DNA from: Isoetes taiwanensis
Taxonomy: Eukaryota > Streptophyta > Lycopodiopsida > Isoetales > Isoetaceae
Length of the DNA stretch: 64,000 bases
Assembly: GCA_021234155.1 (NCBI GenBank)
Contig: JAJEKV010000072.1
Span: 3,974,407-4,038,406, forward strand
Direction: 5' to 3'
The notes below the pieces were generated by a model, which made no database searches, was not told where the DNA came from, and saw only the letters and a list, made by a program, of their open reading frames with translations. Positions 1 to 11,079 of the stretch are shown here, one piece after another. The position numbers and the translations under genes were made by a program. Numbering within the stretch: position 1 is the first letter of the stretch; each line of letters begins with the position of its first letter.

Positions 1-1442
1 GTGATTTTGAGGTCCCAACGCCTTCAAATAAGTTAGGGACTTCTTCATCGCGATCTTTCCACAAGTTCAGTAATACTATTCGATATGAATACACAACTTT
101 CTGATAATAATACACAAGATCAAGAATCCTAATCCAGAAAAAATGTAAGAAAATATACACAAGCTCAAAAAAAGCAGAATACTTTTATAATATTTCATAG
201 TCTTTACATGATTTTTCACATCAAATAAAGCCAGAATACTTCACTAAGTCCGTTCTATTTAGTGTTCTTTCACAGAATCTGGAGTAATGCCAAGTTTTTT
301 GGCCATTCTATCTGCATGTTCCTTTCCTAAGGCAATGGTCCGTGAGAGATTCATTTCGAATATCCCGTGAATTGAAGGGATCTCTACGCCCATTGCATTG
401 GCGATATCCCGACACGCTTCCGAAAGCACCGTATCCAACAATTCCTCCCGTAGCTCACTAGAGAATTCAGACGCGCCCATTAATTTCCTTCTCTTGCTCC
501 CGCCGATCTTATTTGGGTCTTCGTGACCGAGAGTTCTGTTCGTGAGGTACCACGATTCAAACCGGGTAGATTGTTTGTAAATCATACCGCTTATTAATGG
601 CATTGCCATTTCAAATTTTTGGTTCAAGACATCGAGCTTTTCAATGTTTTATCAAATGCACCGACTTTCTTTTCGCCTTCTCTAGCAAAGCCCGAAGTTT
701 CCTATAGCCTCTCTTCAAAGCCTTTCTAATCTAACCGCCCAGATCGTGTGCATGTTACTCGACGGTCTCTTGAGTGATTTTGAGGTCCGCACGCCTTCGC
801 GTTAGGGACTTCTTTTTGTTCCTCTTCTTCTTCTTCACAGCTTGGCCTTGCCATTTTCTCTAAGGTCTCGAAGAACAATCTCAAAACCCGCACCTTTGTC
901 GCCATACTCCAAGGAAACGCTTACGCTTCCCTTTGCATGAGAGCCACTCTAGAAGTCAGTCCTCAAGGAAAAGAAGTCAAGAACAAAGACCATCATCGAA
1001 CCAACTCCTTGAACATGGCGTAAATATACGACGCTTTTAGCCCGCCTTTGGGAACTAAATCCCTTCCATAGCTGCCCATGAAAACTTTGGCTTATATCCG
1101 AAGTATTCCCCGACATTTTTCTTTGTTTTCACGCCCACCTCCTCATTACCTGTGATTGGATACTTTAGAAGAGGTGTGCCTCTAGGTGCATTGGTCCCCC
1201 GAAGTTAGACGCAGCTCCAACCTAGGTTGCACGGTAAGATAAGATACGTGCCTCACTTTCTATTGATCGTCACATGGGTGACGTGAGTATTGAAATTCCT
1301 TAACCATTTTCTTGTTAACCCAAATTTTTGTTCTTCACAAGCACCCGCGGAGACATGCTAACTCCCCGATCCGACTTTTTACTGCATAAGCAGCTTTGGC
1401 AAGTGGACTCATCTCAAGAGCATGACGATGTGATACACCTCC
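1..1442 (-). pseudogene. Gene 2 fragment, unit 1 (methyltransferase-like, C-terminal part)
   Basis: Two blocks are recognisable by comparison with the longer copy at 29.2-30.5 kb. Positions 259-627 encode the C-terminus, 122 codons ending in ITPDSVKEH. Positions about 770-1442 match the block that in the other copies encodes the SAM-binding-like motif, but here it is broken by many small indels and has no long open frame. The copy stops abruptly at about 1442, where plus-strand gene 1 sequence begins, so it lacks the N-terminal two thirds. I infer a truncated paralogous relic. The start of the 122-codon frame is internal to the gene and is not a real start. Confidence 0.6.
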
Positions 1443-2680
1443 CTATCCAGAGCCAAGGGTTATCAAATTACTTCATAACTTGACTTTGAATTAGAGGAAG
1501 ATCAAATTATCTTGATTGGTACATGAATGAATTCTCTCGAGGGGGCTATCTTTGTATGGAATGAAACCTATATCGGAAGTGGTTGGAAATAAGGACATGG
1601 TTGAAACCATTGGTCATACACCGGATGCAGCATGAGCATTTCAAGGAGGAAGACAAATGGAAGCGATGGGGGCAGATGATGGCGAGATAGGCTTGAGGCC
1701 GAGGGAAGAGAAGCAGCGGAGCGAGGAGATCACCGAGAAGGTCTAGACGAGGAATCGCTGAACAAATTCTTGAGAATCTGGGGAATTGAGGTGGGATTCA
1801 CTTTATACGTAGGTAACATAGGCTTCGTCGAGAGCACTTCCATTACAGCTCGCAGTGAAAACTCGTTCCTATAGGCATCATCATTTGGGAACATCAGGCA
1901 TAGCGACTCAGGATCATCAATATCTAGGTAAGTTTCACGTCGTGGAGACCATACACGAAGACAATCAAGACTAGACCGAAAGGACTGAAGAATTAATGAT
2001 CCATATGGATCACGAGTAGGAAATGTAATTGAGCCAGAGCTCAAGTAGGATCCGGTGGTCCCACCAAGCATGTGTTGGCGTCAATGGAGTATTGGCTACG
2101 GTATACTACGATAAAGGCGTTCTGAGCTTAATACCTACTTGAGATCGACGAAAGCAGACATAAAATCGTGTATGAGGGCCTAGAGCAAAGGGAAATTGTT
2201 GAATGGTGCAGGCAGGGGATTAGTGGCCATATGGTCTTGTATGTAAAGAAAAATATTGTCAATGTTCTTAGTGCCCTTCAGTTTGAAGTTCAAGTTTGTT
2301 TGGGGCCGAAAGGGTCGAGCATGTGTCGGAATCTCGATCCAGCCATCACAAAGAAACATATTATGGTGAAAAGTTTGCCGGGGGTTTATGAACAATTCCC
2401 TGACTTTGGGAAACACAACACCGGGATCATAGGCGGCATCATACAAGTGCTATCATAACTTTCATGAGAATACAATCATTACTAAGACTTATGACCAGGA
2501 AGAGTATGAGATGGATGGGTGGTTGTCTTTCGGACTTTGTCTGTCTTGGCGGAATCCTCTTTTGCCATTCTTGTGGCCGATGTGGGATTGAAGCAACTAT
2601 CGAGCCTCAAAAGAACCCGATCCAAGAGCCTTGATCATAGGAAAGCTATGGATGACAAATATTTTGGTGATCAGAAGAGT
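1443..2680 (+). pseudogene. Gene 1 fragment, unit 1 (methyltransferase tail + FCP1-like domain)
   Basis: This stretch matches 21958-23178 along its length. It begins at the block reading IRPRVIKYFITSL in the better copy, runs through the acidic linker and the intron position, and continues into the FCP1-like domain. The frame at 2168-2458 retains EIVEWC, KKNIVNVL and YEQFPDFGKHNT, which match the FCP1-like domain. Numerous small indels break the frame, and the DxNG nucleophile motif region is damaged. The intron at about 1790-1890 has lost its palindromes. I infer a 5'-truncated copy of the gene 1 in unit 2. Confidence 0.65.
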
Positions 2681-2764
2681 GAAGTCAAAATTGTGAATAT
2701 TGTAAAGAAACGTGAAGAAATGTACTATATTTTGTAATGAATATACATGTATATTGAGTTTTGG

Positions 2765-2790
2765 CTTTCGACCAAGCTTGGCCGAGAAAG
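2765..2790. repeat. Palindrome, unit 1, site 1
   Basis: CTTTCG...CGAGAAAG flanks a perfect 10-bp palindrome CCAAGCTTGG (2772-2781). The same position in unit 2 (23323-23348) carries a different but also perfect palindrome built on ACTCGCGAGT. Confidence 0.8.
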
Positions 2791-2887
2791 GCATCTTGTC
2801 TGATGATGAAACCATTTGTATGTTTGTTTGGATGCATGCCCATAATCTATTACGATATTGGTTGTATATTGGGTTTTCTGAGGCCTT

Positions 2888-2905
2888 TCGACTTCGCGAA
2901 GTCGA
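2888..2905. repeat. Palindrome, unit 1, site 2
   Basis: TCGACTTCGCGAAGTCGA is a perfect 18-bp palindrome. The equivalent site in unit 2 (23448-23473) is built on GACTCGCGAGTC. Confidence 0.85.
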
Positions 2906-3837
2906 GAAAGACACTACTCTTCACGCGGATTGGATGCACTTATATGGAATGAATGCTCTATTGTAATTTGATTTCACCATTCTTTTCTTCCTTTGACTAA
3001 TGGCAACTGGTGGTAATCATAGACTCTCCTTGCTCGGTGGTTCGACCACAGAGATCCGACCTGATGAGGATCCCGTTCGGGCATCACCACGCCTCAGGTG
3101 TACGATCCTACTAGAAGTGTAGATACTGCTTCGGGTATCAGATCCATCACACTACACCTTTGCCCTTTTGGATAAGGTTGCTCGGAATGAATCTTTGGCG
3201 CAATACACGCTTTCGGGATGAAGAAGGCGGAAGAAATTTGAGACACCCGTCGAGCTCATAGCATCTTGCAAGCATTGGTACAACATCCACGGAGGTTGGG
3301 GAAGGAGCATATTCGACGATAAAGGCTGAGGAGAGTGGGTGGAAGTCGGGTGGGATTGTGCTCTGGGCCTATGGGTCCGAGGCACCTCCAGGGATACATG
3401 ATTGAGTCCACATGTATAGTATCTCTGAATATAAGATGTCGGTGTCCCTACTAATATCGTGTTCATCATTACATGTAGTAACTTCTGAGTTCGTTAATTA
3501 GAGAAATTTGGTTTTCTCGATCGACAAATCTAAATAGGTCGCATTACCCTCCTCGAAAGGGGAAAATTTGTTATTACCCGAGAAATTGCAAATGGCAAAG
3601 TGAGCACACACCGCTAGCCATATTTTTATCCGTGGGAAAAGCACTTATGGGCATGCCTTCAACGTGTTGGAACACAAAACTTAGAAGGTGGCATAACGTC
3701 ACCGCATCTACGGGAAATCACCATGGCGATGTTTTGACGGCAGGCAAGGCGTAGAGCCGAAAGTGCAAGCTTTATGGGAGGAGTTTAATATCATTCCAGT
3801 TCATGAACATGTAGAGAAGATCGGGATGATGCATCTT

Positions 3838-4590
3838 TTCGACAAGTTCCGCAATACTATTCGATATGAATACACAACTTTCTGATAATAATAACAAGAT
3901 CAGTAATCCTAATCCCAAAAAAAATGTAAGAAAATATACACAAGCTCAAAAAGCGTAATACTTTTATAATATTTCATAGTCTTTACATGATTTTTCACAT
4001 CAAATAAAGCGCAATACTTCACTAAGTCCGCTTCTATTGAGTCTCTTTCACGGAACTGACTAATGCCAAGTTTTTAGCCATTCTATCCATGTTCCTTTCC
4101 TAAGGCAATGGTGCGTGAGAGAGATTCATTTCGAATATCCCAGTAATTGAAGGGATCTCACGTCCATTGCATTGGCAATATCCCCACACGCATACGAAAG
4201 AATCGTGTATCAACAATTCCTCCCGTAGCTCACTAGAGAATCCAGGCGTGCCCATTAATTTCCTTCTCTTGCTCCCTGCCGATCTTATTTGGGTCTTGGT
4301 GAGAGTCGGCTTCAGAGGTACCCATCGATTCAAACCGGCTAGATTGTTTGTCAATCATACCAGGTTATTAATGGCATTGCCATTTCAAATTTTTTGGTTC
4401 AAGACATCGAGCTTTTCAATGTTTTATCAAGTGCATTCGACTTTCTTCCGCCTTCTCTAGCAAAGCCCGGGTTTCCTATAGCCTCTCTTCAAAGCCTTTC
4501 TAATCTAACTGGTCCAGATCGTGTCCATGTTACTGCGACGGTCTCTTGAGTGATTTTGAGGTCCGCACGCGTCTTCGGTTAGGGACTTCT
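3838..4590 (-). pseudogene. Gene 2 3' end, unit 2, first copy
   Basis: This is the first of two adjacent copies of the gene 2 terminal exon and 3' region; 4600-5290 is the second. The readable frame at 4100-4354 contains GSKRRKLMG and SSELREELL, which are shared with the copies at 259-627, 4.8-5.1 kb and 29.2-29.6 kb. The AT-rich 3' flank (3860-4020) is also duplicated. Small indels break the frame. I infer a local duplication of the 3' end. Confidence 0.6.
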
Positions 4591-4599
4591 TCATCGCGA

Positions 4600-5290
4600 T
4601 CTTCCGACAAGTTGAATACTATTCGGATATGAATACACAACTTTGATAATAATACACAAGATCAGAATCCTAATCGGTAAAAAATGTAAGAAAATATACA
4701 CAAGCTCAAAAAAGCGAATACTTTTATAATATTTCATGAATCTTTACATGATTTTTCACATCAAATAAAGCGAGAATACTTCACTAAGTCCGTTCTATTT
4801 AGTGTTCTTTCCGCGAATGCTGAGTAATGCCAAGTTTTTGGCCATTCTATCTGCATGTTCCTTTCCTAAGGCAATGGTCGTGAGAGATTCATTTGAATAT
4901 CCCGTGAATTGAAGGGATCTCTCGTCCATTGCATTAGCGATATCCCTGCGACACGCCCGAAAGTCGTATCCAACAATTCCTCCCCGTAGCTCACTAGAGA
5001 AATTGAGACGCGCCCATTAATTTCCTTCTCTTGCTCCCCCGATCTTATTTGGGTCTTCGAGGGAGAGTCGGGTTCGTAGGGTACTCCATTTATTCAAACT
5101 GGTAGATTGTTTGTAAATCATACCGGTTATTAATGGCATTGCCATTTCAAATTTTTGGTTCAAGACATCGAGGCTTTTGAATGTTTTATCAAATCACGTC
5201 GACTTTCTTTCCGTCTTCTCTAGCAAAGCCTGAGTTTCCTATAGCCTCTCTTCAAAGCCTTTCTAATCTAACGGCCCGGGGATCGTGTGC
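4600..5290 (-). pseudogene. Gene 2 3' end, unit 2, second copy
   Basis: This is a direct repeat of 3838-4590, about 90% similar by eye, and it runs on into the upstream gene 2 block at 5300-6063. No long frame is open. The coding sense is recognised only from the better copies. It is likely the original 3' end of the unit-2 gene 2, the first copy being the duplication. Confidence 0.55.
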
Positions 5291-6063
5291 ATGTTACTCG
5301 AATCGGTCTCTTGAGTGATTTTGAGGTCCCAGACGTCTTCGGCGTTAGGGACTTCTTTTGTTCCTCTTCTTCTTCTTCACGGTTTGGCCTTGCCATTTTC
5401 TCTAAGGTCTCAAGAACAATCTCAAAACCTGCGGACCTTGTCGTCATACCAAAGGAAACGCTTCGTTTCCCTTGCATGAGAAACCACTCTAGAAGCTGTC
5501 CCCAGCGGAAAAGAAGTCAAAACGGCACCATCATCGGGAACCAACTCCTTGAACATGGCGTAAATATACGACGTTTTAGCCTGGCCTTTGGGAACGAAAT
5601 CCCCTTCCATAGCTGCCCATGAAAACTTTGGCTTATCTGTGAAGTATTCCTGACATTTTTTCTTTGTTTTCACGTCCACCTCCTCATTACCTGTGATTGG
5701 ATACTTTAGAAGAGGTGTGCCTCTAGGTGCATTGGTCCCCTGAGTTAGACGCAGCTCCAACCTAGGTTGCACAGGTAAGATACGTGCCTCACTTCTATTG
5801 ATCGTCACATGGGTGACGTAGTATTGAAATTCCTTAACCATTTTCTTGTTAACCCAGCCTTGTTCTTCACAAGCACCCGTGGAGACATGCGAACTCCCCT
5901 GGATCTGACTTTGGCTGTACAAGCAGTTTGGCAAGTGGACTGATCTCAAGAGCATGACGATGTGATACACCTTTGCAGTTGTCATGCTTGCAATCCTGCT
6001 GAAAAGATCCGTGTATTTTTTCACTTCCCAGACAGTGTTGAAATTGTGCATATCAATAAAAAC
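5291..6063 (-). pseudogene. Gene 2 middle part, unit 2 (methyltransferase-like)
   Basis: The frame at 5422-6051 is open for 209 codons. It contains VKKYTDLFSRIASMTTAKVY, then the basic linker KKMVKEFQYYVTH, the block KYPITGNEEVDVKTKKKCQE and, near the end, SYIYAMFKELVPDDGAV followed by a damaged SAM-binding-like motif (LTSFPLGTASRV, versus LDFFSAGTASRV in the 29.9-kb copy). The match to the longer copy ends at 6063, where sequence changes to plus-strand gene 1, so the N-terminal half is missing. What it does is inferred only from the resemblance described for the 29.7-30.3 kb copy. Confidence 0.55.
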
Positions 6064-6760
6064 CTTGGGTGGAAGGATCTGGAAAGGATGAAGGAGGCCG
6101 GGACCCTAACATCCAGGGAGCTTGGAATGGAGATTTCCAGAGTGAGGGAAAAACTGTTCAACACGGGGAGCTTCACCTCCAGTGTGCTGAAGACTCTACA
6201 ACACTCGGCAGTGGGGAGGGAAGTTGTGGTTCATAAAGAAAAAAGTCCGGACAAGACCACAGATGGAGGAGATGACACCACACGGGAGGAATCAGATGAT
6301 GAAGCGTGGCGAAGATATGAATTCTACTCCCAATTAATGGATCCAGGATGGCGGTCGGGATTTCCGAGAGAGGGGCGCCGAAAATGGAGTGGTCGGCTCG
6401 GTATTATCCGTTGGGAATAGCACACAAAATTTCTTTGGTGTTAGACATCGAGGCGCTGAAGGTTTGCACGGGGAGATGCCGTCTTGTTCAACCACGGGGA
6501 ATTTAATCCGCACACATGCTTTGGAGATTCTCAACCTGATGAGTGCGACATCATTGCAGATCCAATACTGCGGATGTCATACCTTTCAGCAGATCGGCCG
6601 GTGAGTTGTTCACCGGAAGTCGAGGAAGACTCAAGGAAAAACATCCGCTCGGCAAGTATCACGCTGATCTTCGCTGAGGGCGCCGCAAGTATTGCGCAGA
6701 CGCGAGAGAAGGAGGTGCCGCAGCGACCGGGCGATAGATACGTTTAGAGGTGAGTTCTTG
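6064..6760 (+). pseudogene. Gene 1 upstream exons, unit 2
   Basis: The plus frame at 5962-6420 is clearly coding-like from about 6064. It starts GWKDLERMKEAGTLTSREL and continues through an acidic stretch (DKTTDGGDDTTREESDDE) to YEFYSQLMDPGW. A second block in another frame (6484-6640) reads FNHGEFNPHTCFGDSQPDEC and DIIADPILRMSYLSADRP. I read these as N-terminal exons of gene 1, because they lie directly upstream on the same strand and in the region that is co-oriented with it. No known domain is recognised. The true start is not visible, as the sequence joins gene 2 DNA at 6063. Confidence 0.4.
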
Positions 6761-7040
6761 CAGCTGGTGACGCTGAACCGAAATGGGCCGATTAGCCACC
6801 GCTAACACAATAGCAAAATGAAAGTGCCTACATAAGGTAAAAGAACTCTCGATTCTCGAAAGGAAAGCGTTAATTTCGGGCGAAATGAAAGCCTCCTAGT
6901 ATCCTATCATTTCAGCATCGGCTTCACTCGGGCGAAGTCGAAAGCTGTGGGAACACAGAAAGTCAGTGGATGCGGAGGCTTTCTAATTCTCGCGAAGTCG
7001 AAAACCCATAGAAGTAAAAGAAAAGTAACATTCAGTGGAC

Positions 7041-7060
7041 TTTCGACTCATGAGTCGAAA
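7041..7060. repeat. Perfect 20-bp palindrome in gene 1 intron
   Basis: TTTCGACTCATGAGTCGAAA is exactly self-complementary. Related but non-identical palindromes occur at 7264-7283 (centre CGCGAA) and 7318-7342 (centre TTCGCGAA). Confidence 0.9.
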
Positions 7061-7084
7061 CCCCTCGGCAGAAAGAACATTCGA

Positions 7085-7500
7085 GATTAACGACGACGAA
7101 GCATCGAGCCTCTCCCATCCTTTCTTCCTCGGCCTCTTTGGGCAATGTCGCTTAGTTTCTATTCTAAGTTGCATCGTTCAAGAGGCGGCGGCAGAAAGGA
7201 TTTGGGGAATGAGGTGCTTTCGATCATCCTTCACTCGCACCATGTTCTCTCCTCTCCCCGGGTATTCGACTCGCGAAGTCGAAAAGTCCCTTGAATCTTC
7301 TCCTTGTGCTCCTCTCACTTTCTCGACTTCGCGAAATCGAAACCCCTGAAACAATAGAGAGAACACCGGAGATTAATGGTTTGAAGAGCAAAAGCATCGA
7401 GCCTTCCCAATCTTTTTCTTTCCCCGCCTCTTGGGCAATGTCGCTTAGTTTATATCCTAAGTTGCATCGTTCAAGAGGCGTGAAAGCAAAGATTTGGGAA
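7085..7500 (+). repeat. Direct repeat pair within the intron
   Basis: About 130 bp starting GAGATTAA and containing GGGCAATGTCGCTTAGTTT and TAAGTTGCATCGTTCAAGAG occurs at 7085-7210 and again at 7364-7500. Each copy is bordered by the CGACTTCG/CGCGAAGTCG palindromes, so unit plus palindrome may have duplicated together. Confidence 0.75.
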
Positions 7501-7662
7501 TGCGCCGATGCTTTCGCTCTGGCCTGGACTCTCCTATATTTTCTCCTCTCTTGTGGGTATTCTCGACTTCATGAAGGAAAACCCCCGTGATCCTCCTATT
7601 TAGTGTTTACTTTGGGTGTTTAGTAGATACTTTCAAGCTCTAACATTGGGACATTTATGAAT

Positions 7663-8136
7663 GCAGCCCGTATCCCTGACGAGATCATACACGCCGGCAG
7701 CGATGGGAAAGCATTGGGTTGTCCTCGGCGTCCTAAAGGAAACAGGGGCTCCCTGGGATAAGTGGAAGACCTTTGAGAAACTATGCGAGATATGTTCTAC
7801 TGGAAGGCCGGAAGATGAAGAGGGGAGGATGAAGAGGAAAAGAAGAAGAGAACACCAAGAAAGGGCGGGAGTCTCTCGGACCAATATGACCTCATACTTA
7901 GCAATCGGTGCAGGAGAAATGGACCGAGATATGGGCTCAATGGACAAGAGGCAAGCTGAAGGACAGCAATGGGGAATTTCCATGCAAGCCAGACCCAAAG
8001 TTGTTCGACAGGCAATTTATGAAAAGGATACAGGGCCTGACCGACAAGGAAACGCTTTTGATCTACGAGGGGCAGAATCACGGATGGAATAATCCCGCTA
8101 AGGAAAAGTAGAAGCTCAAAAATGCAGGATGCAAAG
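7663..8136 (+). CDS. Gene 1 exon(s), N-terminal to the LTR-element insertion
   Basis: Frames at 7661-8092 and 7908-8111 both carry protein-like sequence. The second reads EKWTEIWAQWTRGKL, then GEFPCKPDPKLF. This resembles gene 2 at about 31 kb (FMEVVNKWATRKL, then GELPEKPTKYF), so I infer that the two genes share an ancestral N-terminal domain of unknown function. The exon reaches the target-site duplication CAAAG at 8132-8136 and would continue at 21201. A TAG at 8109-8111 (in AAGTAG) may represent a former CAG. The left frame and the right frame are offset by one base, so at least one indel or extra splice is needed. Confidence 0.5.
8132..8136. repeat. Target-site duplication CAAAG (left)
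   Basis: CAAAG directly precedes the LTR terminus TGTGACG and is repeated directly after the other LTR at 21196-21200. Confidence 0.9.
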
Positions 8137-9732
8137 TGTGACGCTCCCAGAATATATACGACCCTCGGACGTATACATACGGGGACTTTCCCCTCCCATG
8201 GCGATCATCTCACCATGAGCAGGGCCCTCCGTCTGGTTCGGGCCATCGATGAAATGAGGCCCGAAGAAGGACACGAAAGGGTCATTCGCCCACGCCTTCG
8301 GTGGGACTCCTACGTCATGGAAGCATGAATACAAGGGTTAGCACACGACGAATATACATAAATAACCACCACGAAGGGTGGCACATCCATCAAAATACCA
8401 ACGGCATAGAATATGCATCTAATCCTAAGAAAACACCCAAACCCCAGGTTCTACCCGGCTCGGACTCCCATTGGATCGGTGACGCTGGGCCTCAAGAGAT
8501 CAGCCCGGAAGCCCTTGGCATGGCGTTGGCGGGCGTGAGAACATTGGCTAGGGTTGTCCACTCCATCCGCCCCTCCCTGCACACTTTGGATGGGTCAATT
8601 CATGCTATGGCTTCGCTATAGCCTTAGGAGACCTTGAGACTCGGGGCATCACCCTCAGAGCCTACTCCCGGGTTCATGGCCTTTGGTCCGATGAGGCAGG
8701 TCGGGAAGCGTCCCCTTCGAATCACTGATGGTTCCATGGGTGAGCTAGAAATCGTGCGCATCGGCGACCCCCCGCATCCGTGCAGACTTACTCACCCTAA
8801 ATCTACTCAAAGTGCAAGGGTGCTCCATACGGATCACACCTTCCCACCCAGGAGTGTCGGACCCATACCCGCCCTCTACGTGGCCAGGCTATCAGGCCTA
8901 GCCCAGCCTAATAGGAGTCTCTAGAGCCTTGTATGCTCATGCAAGACCCCACCCCTCATGTCACCACTTGTGTTCCTTGTCTGGTGCTAAGCCGACCATA
9001 GCATCTAGGACCGGTGGGTTCTTGTGCCTGAGCCGCAACTAATGGGACTTTTACAGGGCTATCTAGGAGCATACTACTATACACGGTTGAGAGGCCTCTA
9101 CCCCCGTAATTCCCGTTTAGTCGGATGAAACAAGAACTAACAATCCATCCTTTTCAGGAGTAAGAACCGTAATTGAATATAAAGAGAACTTGTTTGCACA
9201 AACAAGGGTTAGTTTCTATGACCAATTACAAAAAGAACGGAGAAAGACGGACACAACCAAGTGTTATCTAGAATTCACATAGCCACCTACCTGATTACTG
9301 GCCGGACTCATTCCCATGGGCGCCTCCATCTCCGGCGGTTGAAGATTCACCGTGGCTTCCACAGGACGCAATCGTATGGCGGTTCTCTGCGTAGTGGTTG
9401 ATGGCGCTCGGCTCTGGCCTTCCTTGGTCGATCTTGAGAGTCAATCCTGGGATAGGGGTCAAGTTGGCATCCAAACTTGGCAATCCCATGTCGCCTAATC
9501 GATTGGGGCAGGTGGCGCCTTCCCAATTGGTAATTATCCTAATTTCCTAGGTTATAGGTTATTATTAATAATGTGTTAAATTAGCATAGCTAATTTAATC
9601 CTTTGTAAGGTAACCCCCTAGGTTGCAATTAAGTTCCCATACCCCCATGGTAGCGTACCTTTAGGGAGTGACGTGCTTGTATTTGTATGCGTGTCCCATA
9701 GTAGGCCCATATAAATCACGTGGAACGTCACA
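8137..9732 (-). repeat. 3' LTR of the gypsy element
   Basis: The LTR starts TGTGACG and ends CGTCACA on the plus strand, 1596 bp. It aligns along its whole length with 19611-21195. Long AT-rich parts are identical (for example 9541-9690 against 21006-21155), while differences pile up at CTG/CAG/CG words. Confidence 0.93.
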
Positions 9733-9745
9733 TTCTCCCCTCCTT
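9733..9745 (-). other. Polypurine tract
   Basis: Read on the minus strand, AAGGAGGGGAGAA lies immediately before the 3' LTR, the expected place for second-strand priming. Confidence 0.85.
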
Positions 9746-10221
9746 AAAAATAATGCTGTCCTCAGCATTATGGTTAGCTAATTGAATACATATACGTAAA
9801 GCACTCAATTAGAGAATGAAGTTAAGAATATAACAGTAATACGTGGAGATTATAGTAATTTGAACAGTAATACATTGAAGTTAAAATATCAAAGTACAAG
9901 CACCAGGGTGCCCGATACAAACTTATGATCAAAGGAGTTTAGGACCGGAGTCCGATTTAAAACATTCTGACAACAAAATTCATACATGTAGACAAAAGCA
10001 ATACGGGACAAGTTGGGTCATCAGCAACCCTCTATACAATGCAGGTGACGACTTGTTCATTGGCCTGCACATAACCATGTACCCGTAGGTTAATAGTATG
10101 ATTAAGTTGTGGTTGCAGGGACCACCCCCTAGAAATAAAAGAAAAAAAATATCTAGAAGGGAATCTATCATGTGTACGGCTTGGAATTCCTCTTATAGCC
10201 AGAACGAACGCAGTCTATTTA
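9746..10221 (-). other. Non-coding tail between pol and PPT
   Basis: This is an AT-rich stretch with no convincing frame, the 3' untranslated part of the element. Confidence 0.6.
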
Positions 10222-10791
10222 CTAGATGCCTTCGTAGCAATTCGCGGTCATGTCAACATCAACAATACACCACGTCCTAGAGAACACGAAGGTGATCTCA
10301 TCATCGGTTATTACTATCATATACGATGCGTCTACCCCTCTAAAACATGATTCTCGATCAATGAAGCCTTCAAGCTTACCGCCGAGAGCGGGGTTGATAG
10401 CATCGTTGATGGTGCGGCCTTGAGATTCCCGCATGAAGTCCGGATAGTGCTTCTCAAGGTCTATCTTCATCACCCAGGTAGCATCTTCAACTGGTAAGTG
10501 CTTCCACTTGACCAAGTATTGCAACATTTGAGTCCTTCTGGTCTGTTTGTAGGCTCGATCAAGAAGAGCTTCGGGCACTATTTCCAGCTGCTCTTCAGTC
10601 ATTTCTAGGAGGGTAGGGGTATCCAAGACCTCCTCTGGATCAGGGGTGTGTTGCTTCAGAAGACTCACGTGAAAGACCTTGTGGATCTTCAAGCGGGGTG
10701 GCAAGTCCAAGCGATATGCTTGTTCTCCCACACATTCGATAATCTGAATGGCCCGGCCCATCTCAGGGTGCCAACTTCTTCTGATTACCAA
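10222..10791 (-). CDS. Integrase C-terminus with GPY/F-like module and chromodomain
   Basis: The frame is open for 189 codons. Residues about 12-55 (IIECVGEQAYRLDLPP, then IHKVFHVSLLKQHTPD) are the integrase C-terminal module of Ty3/gypsy elements. Residues about 90-130 (QYLVKWKHLPVEDATWV) form the chromodomain, with the aromatic/tryptophan positions of the family. In chromoviruses this domain directs integration to chromatin with particular histone H3 marks (family knowledge). About 60 further residues follow the chromodomain. The upstream end is broken by indels, so the listed start is not the protein start. Confidence 0.9.
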   Translation of the reverse strand: MVIRRSWHPEMGRAIQIIECVGEQAYRLDLPPRLKIHKVFHVSLLKQHTPDPEEVLDTPTLLEMTEEQLEIVPEALLDRAYKQTRRTQMLQYLVKWKHLPVEDATWVMKIDLEKHYPDFMRESQGRTINDAINPALGGKLEGFIDRESCFRGVDASYMIVITDDEITFVFSRTWCIVDVDMTANCYEGI

Positions 10792-11079
10792 TTTTAAGCT
10801 TGGCTTGTTTTACTTTGATTTTAAGCCAAACCCGGATTAAGCCCACTGGAAGATTCGTGGGGTTCGGTGCTTATCCGCTAGACTCTTAAAACGACTAACG
10901 TCGCGGCCAATAAGTAACCCGAACTTCTTCCACCAAGGCTGCATTTCTAGAAGGAGTTGTTGAGAGACCTCCACTTTAGAAACAGGATTATGCCATGTGT
11001 CCGAGTAAGACATTGATAGCCATAATTTATCATGAAAGGAGACATTCTAGAAGACTCACGCTTTGTCTTGTTGTAGGCA

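Larger units (their letters stand above)
2681..3837 (+). other. Gene 1 3' region and inter-unit spacer, unit 1
   Basis: The segment to about 3390 matches 23180-23965, and 3405-3837 matches 25003-25338 plus 28945-29040. The roughly 1-kb stretch present at 23.99-25.0 kb in unit 2 is absent. Two hairpin-forming palindromes lie at 2765-2790 and 2885-2910. The 105-codon minus frame at 3152-3469 is not supported by the other copies. Confidence 0.6.
6761..7654 (+). other. Probable gene 1 intron rich in palindromes
   Basis: There is no persuasive coding sequence here. The stretch holds at least four palindromic or near-palindromic CGACTNNNNAGTCG-type hairpins (about 6985-7004, 7041-7060, 7264-7283 and 7318-7342) plus two degraded ones. 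It also holds a direct repeat of about 130 bp (7085-7210 and 7364-7500). The 3' boundary has a plausible splice acceptor (TGCAG) just before 7663. Confidence 0.5.

Noticed and set aside
5287-5622. Plus-strand reading frames over gene 2
   Set aside because: They are shadows of the minus-strand coding sequence that is conserved between copies.
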